From positions 33,599,324-33,663,323 of the forward strand of contig NC_030826.1 of assembly GCF_001704415.2 (NCBI RefSeq): 64,000 nucleotides of DNA, in the 5' to 3' direction. Below the pieces are notes generated by a model that saw only the letters and a program-made list of their open reading frames with translations, was not told the origin of the DNA and did no database searches. Of this stretch, positions 57,001 through 64,000 are shown one piece after another. Position numbers and translations under genes: made by a program. Numbering within the stretch: the first letter of the stretch is position 1; each line of letters starts with the position of its first letter. This DNA is from Capra hircus (Eukaryota; Chordata; Mammalia; Artiodactyla; Bovidae).

Positions 57001-60000
57001 GTTTCCCACTTAAGACCACCCAGAGAAAAGCAAATGTGCCCCCTGACCAGGCACATAAGATGCCCCACTTCTGGGCCTCCGCTTTGCCCCACCATGGCTC
57101 CCTCCCCCTCCCATGCCACCTGCCATGGAGTCTCCATCAAATTGTGCCACAGCCGGGCATGAAGAATCTTTGCTGGTCCCTGATGGGTGGTCTGCGTTTA
57201 TGTCTGTAGCCGGCTAGATCTGGGTAAGGTGAAGGGGGCTGGATGCGACTCATGCTTTAAGGCTTGGGTGGCCAGAGCTCGTGCACGTTTTTCAACTCTG
57301 CTCTGTGGTATCCATCACCCCACACTGCACTTTACAGGTGTGATCAGCCTGATCTTTAGAACAGTCAACCTGTCACTCCTACAGTGGACCCAGTGAAAGC
57401 AAAGCCTTCCTCTTCTGAAAATTCCCACTCCACAGAAACCACAAGCTCCTCTGACCATCTTAAACATTAGATAACCACCTACATGTGTGTGTGCATGCTA
57501 AGTCGCTTCTGACTGTGCGACTCCATGGACTCTAGCCCACCAGGCTCCTCTGTCCATGAGATTCTTCAGGCAAGAATACTGGAGTGGGTTGCCATGCCCT
57601 CCTAAAGGGGATCTTCCTGAACCAGGGATTGAACTTGTCTCTCTTGTATCTCCTGCATTGGCAGGTGGGTTCTTTACCACTAACACTAGCTGGGAAGCCC
57701 ATAACCAGCTACCTCCAGCTGTATTTTGAAAGCTAGGAGTTAAATTTCCAAGGATTTCACTATACTATTGAGAAGATTCCTGTTTGACTCAAGGAGGAAT
57801 GCTGAAACAGGATGGTTATCAGGATTCTCTGGGCAGGACCCGGGAAAGTGATGTTGGGAAAACCTCAGGGACTTAGGATGGCCATTGTGATTTTCTGGCC
57901 TTGCCCGTGAGAACCTGTAGCTCCTGACGCTTCTCAGGGCTCCTGGTGTAGGTGGACAGCACATCCTGCCAGAGGGGACACGAGTTTTAACACCAGTTGG
58001 TACAGGGAGTGTCCACTGTCTTCTCACAGAGCCCTCACTTCCTCAGAGTCCCCAGCTTTTAAAAAAAAATTATTAATTTTTATTTATTTGGCTACACTGG
58101 GTCTTAATTGCAGCAGGTGGGATCTAGTTCCCCAACCAGAAATCAAACCCAGGCTCCCTGCATTGGGAGCAAGGAGTCCTATCCACTGGACCCCCAGGGA
58201 AGTTCCCCCCATTTTTTATATATGGATCAATATATAACATTATATTATTTCCAGTGTATAACATCATGATTCAATATTTGTATGTATTGTGAAATGACCA
58301 CCTCCATAAATTCAGTTAACATCCATCACCTTACATAGCTACACAATTTTTTTTGCTTATGATGAGAACTTTTAAGATCTGCTCTCAGCAATTTTCAAAT
58401 ATACAATATGGTATTATTAACTACAGGCTTCCCAGGTGCCACAGTGGTAAAGAATCCACCAGCAAAGCAGGAGACGCAGGTTTAATCCTTGGGTTGGGAA
58501 GATCCCCTGGAGGAGGAAATAGCAACCCACCCCAGTATTCTTGCCTGGGAAATCCTATGGACAGAGGAGCCTGGTGGGCTGCAGTCCATGGGGTTGCAGA
58601 GAATTGGACAAGACAGAGTGATGGAGCGACTGTCACCATGCTGTAGTCACACCCCCACACCCCCAGGACTTACTTTCCAACTGCAAGTTTGCACCCTAAC
58701 ATTTTTTTAGGGTGATTCTCACCTCTCTCTCTGCTGTACACTCTGTAGGTGAGCTTTTGTTAAATGGCAGAGTGGGCCTAGTACAGCTCTTGGGACGTAG
58801 ATCTATACTTCAAAGTGAATTCCTATAATATTAATATTTTCCTTAGCTATGTCACTGGCAAACCCCCAAATATGAATAATGCCAGGAATTCTCTGGAGGT
58901 TCAGTGATTAGCATTTGACACGTTCACTGCCAACAGCCCAGGTTCAATCCCTGGTCGAGGAACTAAGATCTCACAAACTGCCGGAAAATAAGATTTAAAA
59001 TGACTTTCAAAAATATGAATAAGGCCAGAAACTCAGAATAAATAATTTTCTACACCAATGAAGTTTGCCTTGGCAACTCCATTCTTTGAACATCTCCCAT
59101 ACTGTTCATTAAAATATTATTGAACGAGAAAAATGTGCAACATAGGAGACACGTTGATCTGAAAGCTGAGTCTCTGTATCAGATGACGCCTCCGCCTCTG
59201 AGCTGGCCAAGAGCTGAGGGATACAGATGAGCATTGTCTCCACTGCACCCAGCTAGTGTGCTCAGGTTTTAATGTAATCACGTATTAACGCTGATGTACG
59301 CCCAAGTATTATTTTAGAAATCAAAGCTGGGCAGTCACCCGTTTCTCTTCTTTTAAAGCCGCGTCTCAAAATCTGTCTCCGAGCTCTGACAGCCACCTCC
59401 CAGGCCGTGATCCCGGCTCTTCCTGCTCTGGGGGGAGGCTTACCCAGCAGTCCAAGCCCAGCAGCAAACATGAGGGAGATCCCGATGGGAAGACCGAGCA
59501 CGTAGTACCCGACGGCGTTGATGATGGCGCCCGCCTTCTGGTTCCCAGTGCCTCGCAGGATGCCTCCACAGGTGCACTGCGGGTGGACGCCAGTCGTATG
59601 AACACGGCTCATGCTGCCCCACGACGCCCACCAGCACCCCCCACCTCCGGGGACTCTGCCTCAAGTCCAGGACCTCGTGAAGTGGACGTGAGAGGAATAT
59701 CCCACCTCCCCGGCCGCTCTTCTCCATTAAAATCTACCATCGTCAGCAGAAACTCGTGGATCGTAAAGGCGGCTGAGGAGGTACCGCACAGTACTCACAG
59801 CCAGCCCTTCGAAGAGATGTGAAACCGCGTAAATCGGGACCACCTGGGCCACCAGCGAGATGATCTCTCTGTTAGGAGAACAAAGCAGAGCATGACTGGG
59901 AGGCAGACGGAGGCAGAGAGGAGGGCAGTGTGGTTCCTGGTGACCGTGATTCTGACCGCCAGGCAGGGCTCCACCTCCGTGTGTGGCTAACAGGCTCAGG

Positions 60001-63000
60001 TGTCCCACCAAAATCCTTTTCAGGGAGTCTTACCTTGTTTTGGTCTGCAGTGGAAACTACTGTATGCAGTATCTCAAGACTTTTAGAAAACACATAGTCC
60101 CTGTGGTCAACACAAACAGTTCAACCAAATGATTTCACTAAAAAAGAGTGCATATATGTACACATGTAGCTGATTCACTTAGCTGTACACCTGAAATCTA
60201 ACACACCACTATAAATCAACTAGACTCCCAATAAAATTAAAATGAAAGTCAATCAATCAAATGATTCTGTACTCCTCTCCTGCACCCCCCAAAATAAAAT
60301 GGGGGTTATAGAGCCATCCTCCTTTTCACAAAATTCCATGTCCCCTCCAAGTGTCTGAGTGATGCACAACAGGATAAGGGTCAGGCTCCCTCCAGGGAAC
60401 CAGGCTGGCAAGTCCTAAAGGCCACAGATAGAGTTTACAGAGCTGGCCTTGACCCTCACCTCTACAGCTAGAGACAGAGACACTGCCAGGGGCTGGAATG
60501 GCCCAGTATTCCCAATTCCTTCAGGTGGTTAACGAAGAAACATACAATGTTGTCTGGCAGTAAATGTAGGTTGAATGAATAAATAATTAAGAAATCCAGC
60601 ACAGAACAGGATGGCCACCCCTCCCTGCCAAACAAGGACAGAAGTACAGTTCTTTTATTCAAATATTATTTTGCTTTTTGAATAGGTAACATATGCCAAT
60701 GGTTAAAAGAAATTAAACAACATCAAAAACATATGGAGGAAAATCTTATTTCCATTCCTTGCCCAGTCCTCCCGTGACCTGCCCCCAAACCAAGGAACAG
60801 TTCTGGGTACTGTATTTGTCCAGTGCTCATGAAAGTAAAAGCAAGGACAAATATATATTCTTCTTTCCCCTTCTGGACTTGATGTATGGTTTCATGTTCT
60901 GACATTCTCTCTGTGGTGTTCTGTGCCTTGATTTTTCTGCCTCGTGTGTTACATTCACTTTTTAAAATCCAAATATTTATTTTGGCTGTGCTGGGTCTTT
61001 GTTGCTGTGCGGGCTTCGCTCTAGTTGCGGTGAGCAGGGGCCACCCTTCCTTACAGTGGCGGAGCTTCTCACTGCAGTGGCTTCTGTTGCAGAGCACGGG
61101 CTCTAGGTCTCGTGGGCTTGGTGGTCGTGGCTCCCAGGCTCCAGAGCACAGGCTCAGTAATTGTGGTGCACGGGCTTACTTGCTCCACGACAAGTGGGAT
61201 CTTCCCGGACCAGGGATCAAACTTGTGTCTCCTGACGTGGCAGATGGACTTTCCACCACTGAGCCACTAGGGAAGCCCCTATATTCATATTCCATCAGCA
61301 TATATTATTTTTAATATGCTGCTGAATCCTATCTACTCATATTTTATTTTGGATTTTAAAATCGACATTAATTAGGAAGATTGGCCTGTGGATTGCTTTC
61401 TTTTTTCATGTGAAAACTTCATCAGCTTCGGTACCAACATCCTCGCTTCCTAAACAGAATGAGGAAATTTTCCTTTTTCTGGAACAGTTAAGGCAGCATT
61501 GGGATTATCTACGTCTTAAAGATTTCATAGAATTCTCCTTTGAAACCCTCCGGAGCTGGTGCTTTTATTTTCATTTTTAAAATTTTTGGCCATACTGCGA
61601 GGCATGTGGGATCTAGCTCCCCAACCAGGGACTGAACCCAGGACCCCTTCAGTGGAAGCACAGTCTTAACCACTGGACCACCAGGGAAGTCCCTGGAGTT
61701 GGTGCTTTTTTTAATATATATGTATATATTTTATTTATTTATTTATTTGGCTGCACTGGGTCTTAGTTGTGGCATTCAGGATCTCTTAGTAACAGCATGT
61801 GAGATCTAGTTCCCTGACCAGGGATAGAACCCAGGCCCCCTGCATTGGGAGCTTGGAGTCTTAGCCACTGGACTACCAGGGAAGTCCCCTGGTACTTTAA
61901 AAATAACTATTTCTTATTTCTAAACAAATTGATCTATTTAGACCTATGTTTTCTAGAATAATTTTTTAATTAGAGTTTTTTGTAATTTGTATTGAAGCAC
62001 AGTTGATTTACAATGTTGTGTTAGTTTCAGGTGTTAGCACAGGGATTCAGTTATACATATACATATGTATATACTTTTTCAGATTATTTTCCCTTATAGG
62101 TTATTACAAAATATTGAGTATAATTCTGTGCTATACAGTAGGTCCTTGTTGGTAGCATAAGTTTTGAGAAATTATTTCCCCAGATTTTATATATACTTGC
62201 AAAATTTGTGCAAACTAGTCTCTTCCGCTTTAAGAAAACCATGGTTTTTCAGTAATTTCCCCGTTTCTGACTGCATAGAGGTGCACACTGCCTTTCTGCC
62301 CTTTGTTTGGGTCAGGCATCTGTGTCAACCTCAGAATATGTCATTAGTTCTGCCAGTTTCAGCTGAGCTTGGCCATATCACAAATAATTTGATTTTGTGA
62401 GTTTTCTATGTCTCCTAATTCCATCAAAAATCCCATTGGTGGGCCTCTTGTTTTTCACTCTATTCCCTGCTCTATTTAAGTTTCCAAAAGTGCACAGATT
62501 GAGAATCAAACTTCCTACCAGGTCCTGCTGAAGCCATCCTGCAAGACAGACTTCTGATCAAGTGAATAAGCTGAGCATGATCTCTGGCTACATCTGACTC
62601 ACGCTCATGTGAGGGATATTCAAACATTTGACAGCAAAACGGCAAAGGCTGAAAGGTGACAACCCACCACCAGAAGTCAAAAGACAGATTCCTGAGGAAT
62701 AGCCTGAGGGTCAGTTCCGTCCACACCACCTGCTTTGTGAATCTAGGAGGGAGGGGTCAATTCTGCATTTTGTAACTGCTGACAAAAGAACCCCAGGTTA
62801 TGGACTCCCTGGTGGTCCAGTGGTTAAGACTCTGCACTCCCAATGCAGGGGGTGTGGCTTCGATCCCAGGTTGGGGAACTAAGATCCCACATGTCACATG
62901 GTTCAGCAAAAATAAGTAAAAAGAAGCCCAAGGAAGGGGTAACAGAACAATATAGCCACCAAGTCAGCATGCACTGTGGCCTCATGGATGAAAGCTATCA

Positions 63001-63770
63001 AACCAACTTAATGGGATCTGCAGAGCACGGGGGACTTTGCTGGTGCAAGAGTTCTTCAGTGATTGATAATGTGATGTGTGGAGACAGCTCAGGGGTGAGA
63101 GTTCCACTTCAGTTCAGATGGACAAACAAGACTATTGCCAGCCAAGCACTTGGGCAGCTTCTGGGCCACTGAGATGACTCGTGTTGTTGGGAAGGAAGTA
63201 TTTCAGTGAAGATGGAGGCAGTGGTACCCAAAAAGAGTTACCATCTTTAAAAGATGTGAGTACTCCACTAGCAGAAATGTACACCGCCACCCATGCCCAC
63301 TGACTCGGCTTCTAGCTTATTAATTAGTTCCTACATCCTATCCGTTCTTGCCAGGTAACAACTGCGTGTCTGATCTTGGAGGTGACTCAGGCTCCCCCAC
63401 AAGATGCAACCACCCAGGAGGCCCAGTGTGAAAGCAGCTCCCACTGACCATCTCTGCTGCAGATTTACATCCCAGGGAAACCTCCACACTCACCGGTCCT
63501 TGGTGAAAACGTAACCCACGACATCCTTGCAGCCTAACAACAGGACACAAAAGATGACAGCAAAGAGCCCTGGAGGTCAGATGGCAGAAGAAGCACACGG
63601 TGAGAAAGGGAGTCTGCAGGGAAGGCGTGGGGGCTGTGGGCGCGTCCCCGAGTCTAGGCACCTGTGACCAGCAGGGCGACGGCGGAGGACGTCTTGGCCT
63701 GCTCGATGTCCCCGGCCCCCAGTGCATTCCCCACCCGGACACTGGCGGCCACGCTGAAGCCTGTGGGGAC
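53857..63770 (-). CDS. SLC47A1: SLC47A1 (MATE1), last seven coding exons
   Basis: MATE1 is a plasma-membrane H+/organic cation antiporter of kidney brush border and liver canaliculus; known substrates include metformin and creatinine. Seven exons (63662-63770, 63494-63569, 59799-59868, 59444-59576, 56104-56198, 55023-55101, 53857-54083) join in phase to 789 nt: 262 residues and a stop, close to the human C-terminus. Landmarks are GFSVAASVRVGNALGAGD, VVPIYAVSHLFEGLA, ILRGTGNQKAGAI, and the tail ETQSDQQMRQEE followed by LVLRRG and a final hydrophobic helix ending VYVRVP. Aligned to the 570-residue human protein, the Glu of HLFEGLA falls at the important position 389. All splice sites seen are canonical. 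SLC47A2 is less likely: it lacks the SDQQMRQEE tail. The 5' exons lie beyond the right edge. Confidence 0.96.
54341..54545 (-). repeat. Bov-tA SINE
   Basis: TTGTTGTTTAGCTGCTAAGT to GGCCACCAGGGAAGCCC, in an SLC47A1 intron. Confidence 0.9.
54546..55022 (-). other. SLC47A1 intron, nothing recognised
   Basis: Intronic by position. Apart from the SINE to its left, no feature recognised. Confidence 0.6.
55023..55101 (-). CDS. SLC47A1: SLC47A1 exon, AQEHANLKRRMAG
   Basis: CTCTTAG|GCTCAG to GCCCAG|gtatga, 79 nt. A polar cytosolic linker, AQEHANLKRRMAGNGTATLP then QDPLCP. Confidence 0.93.
55102..56103 (-). other. SLC47A1 intron with repeats
   Basis: A SINE scrap (about 55,440-55,492), a CHR SINE (55,747-55,856), a (TA)n run (55,884-55,901) and an L1 3' end (CTATACTTCAATAAAATAAA, to about 55,990). 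Confidence 0.75.
55747..55856 (+). repeat. CHR-type SINE
   Basis: GGGGCTTCCTTGGTGGTCAT to GGAACTAAGATCCCACATGC. Confidence 0.88.
56104..56198 (-). CDS. SLC47A1: SLC47A1 exon, GLWSGITICTISQ
   Basis: ACCTCCAG|GTCTGT to CAGCAG|gtaacc, 95 nt. Encodes (G)LWSGITICTISQAACFLGF then IARLNWKEACQQ. This is the exon type copied at 15.9 and 34.5 kb. Confidence 0.95.
56590..56650 (+). repeat. CHR-type SINE fragment
   Basis: AATTCCCTGGCAGTTCAGGT, truncated after GACTCCGCGCTTTCAC. Confidence 0.7.
56651..57487 (-). other. SLC47A1 intron, nothing recognised
   Basis: No exon or named repeat. Confidence 0.6.
57488..57700 (-). repeat. Bov-tA SINE
   Basis: GTGTGCATGCTAAGTCGCTT to CACTAGCTGGGAAGCCC. Confidence 0.9.
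58070..58207 (-). repeat. CHR-type SINE
   Basis: TTTATTTATTTGGCTACACT to CCACTGGACCCCCAGGGAAG. Confidence 0.88.
58424..58640 (+). repeat. Bov-tA SINE
   Basis: GGCTTCCCAGGTGCCACAGT to GGTTGCAGAGAATTGGACAA. Confidence 0.88.
58886..58990 (+). repeat. CHR-type SINE
   Basis: GGAATTCTCTGGAGGTTCAG to GGAACTAAGATCTCACAAAC. Confidence 0.85.
58991..59443 (-). other. SLC47A1 intron, nothing recognised
   Basis: No exon or named repeat. Confidence 0.6.
59444..59576 (-). CDS. SLC47A1: SLC47A1 exon, CTCGGILRGTGNQKAG
   Basis: ACCCGCAG|TGCACC to CTGCTGG|gtaagc, 133 nt. Encodes the GILRGTGNQ signature and the helix YYVLGLPIGISLMFAAGLG. Confidence 0.95.
59799..59868 (-). CDS. SLC47A1: SLC47A1 exon, REIISLVAQVVPIYA
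   Basis: CCTAACAG|AGAGAT to CTGGCT|gtgagt, 70 nt. Encodes EIISLVAQVVPIYAVSHLFE then GLA, including the key membrane glutamate. Confidence 0.95.
60150..60245 (+). repeat. L1 3' end fragment
   Basis: TAGCTGATTCACTTAGCTGT and CTAGACTCCCAATAAAATTA. Confidence 0.75.
60246..60974 (-). other. SLC47A1 intron, nothing recognised
   Basis: Between the GLFAVIF and REIISL exons. No exon seen. Confidence 0.55.
60975..61278 (-). repeat. CHR-2 SINE
   Basis: TTTATTTTGGCTGTGCTGGG to CACTGAGCCACTAGGGAAGC. Confidence 0.9.
61325..61565 (-). repeat. Old L1 ORF2 fragment
   Basis: Reverse-complement words AGGAAGATTGGCCTGTGGAT and AGAATTCTCCTTTGAAACCC, diverged and broken by the following SINEs. Confidence 0.5.
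61575..61693 (-). repeat. CHR-type SINE
   Basis: CCCCAACCAGGGACTGAACC to GGACCACCAGGGAAGTCCC. Confidence 0.9.
61728..61889 (-). repeat. CHR-type SINE
   Basis: TTATTTATTTGGCTGCACTG to GGACTACCAGGGAAGTCCCC. Lies beside another CHR copy in the same orientation. Confidence 0.9.
61960..62155 (-). repeat. L1 3' end fragment
   Basis: Reverse complement: TGATTTACAATGTTGTGTTA and GCTATACAGTAGGTCCTTGT. Confidence 0.78.
62156..62801 (-). other. SLC47A1 intron, nothing recognised
   Basis: No exon or named repeat. Confidence 0.55.
62802..62915 (+). repeat. CHR-type SINE
   Basis: GGACTCCCTGGTGGTCCAGT to GGAACTAAGATCCCACATGT. Confidence 0.9.
62916..63493 (-). other. SLC47A1 intron, nothing recognised
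   Basis: No exon or named repeat. Confidence 0.55.
63494..63569 (-). CDS. SLC47A1: SLC47A1 exon, LFAVIFCVLLLGCKD
   Basis: ACCTCCAG|GGCTCT to GGACCG|gtgagt, 76 nt. A membrane helix followed by CKDVVGYVFTKDR. Confidence 0.95.
63662..63770 (-). CDS. SLC47A1: SLC47A1 exon, VPTGFSVAASVRVGN
   Basis: CATTTCAG|GTCCCC to GTCACAG|gtgcct, 109 nt. Encodes VPTGFSVAASVRVGNALGAG then DIEQAKTSSAVALLVT. Confidence 0.95.
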
Positions 63771-63828
63771 CTGAAATGAGGAGGGGACCTGACGGTGATG
63801 CTGAGAATCAGTCCTCCAGTCAGTCCTA

Positions 63829-63843
63829 CACACACACACACAC
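63829..63843. repeat. Short (CA)n microsatellite
   Basis: ACACACACACACACA run in the SLC47A1 intron upstream of the VPTGF exon. Confidence 0.9.
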
Positions 63844-64000
63844 CTGTGCACACCTTGGTCCTTCCCACACCACGGGCGCTCTGTTCCCACCTCCCAGCTG
63901 CATTTCAAGGTGACACTTGGGGAGGACAAAGCCCTTCAGAATGTCCAGCTGATGCTTTCAGTAAAAGAGAGTCAAAGGGAAGCCTTTGATGACCAGGGTT

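Noticed and set aside
57740..58027. Minus-strand frame in an SLC47A1 intron as an extra exon
   Set aside because: The phases of the flanking exons join perfectly without it, and the translation has no similarity to MATE proteins.
1..64000. CRISPR arrays, bacterial operons, phage or plasmid functions
   Set aside because: Sequence is mammalian throughout. The repeated units are interspersed SINEs, not regularly spaced direct repeats.

Overview
The window is nuclear DNA of a ruminant, most likely cattle or a close bovid. It is packed with ruminant-specific retroposons: BovB LINE pieces, Bov-tA and dimeric Bov-A2 SINEs, and tRNA-Glu-derived CHR SINEs. Both recognisable genes have spliced mammalian structure. 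Nothing suggests prokaryotic, viral or plasmid DNA.

Layout. Left end (1-6,450, minus strand): the first five coding exons of ALDH3A2, the microsomal fatty aldehyde dehydrogenase, with its CpG-island promoter. The rest of the gene lies beyond the left edge. From 6.5 to 33 kb is a gene desert of old L1 and L2, BovB, SINEs, one mariner-type MITE and a solo retroviral LTR of 1,201 bp (26,620-27,820) inserted inside a SINE with a 6-bp target duplication. Between 33.05 and 51.4 kb (minus strand) are scattered relics of an extra MATE-family transporter copy. It has a CpG-island exon 1 and exon 2, then isolated later exons at 44.4, 41.6, 34.5 and 33.1 kb. One splice donor is lost, the last exon is frameshifted and several exons are not found, so I call it a pseudogene. 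Right end (53,857-63,770 and on past the edge, minus strand): the last seven coding exons of SLC47A1 (MATE1), all in phase and intact.

The order ALDH3A2 - extra MATE copy - SLC47A1, all on one strand, is the mirror image of the SLC47A1-ALDH3A2 neighbourhood I know from human 17p11.2. It points to tandem duplication of a MATE gene.

The most unusual structure is an inverted duplication of about 1 kb. One arm is 15,610-16,647 (+) and the other 33,798-34,997 (-). Each arm carries the same 86-bp MATE exon with good splice sites, and they are separated by about 17 kb. A SINE has entered only the right arm and a 42-bp tandem duplication has arisen only in the left arm, so the arms have evolved independently. 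I found no new enzymatic or defence system. The novelty here is in transporter gene duplication and decay, and in nested mobile elements.
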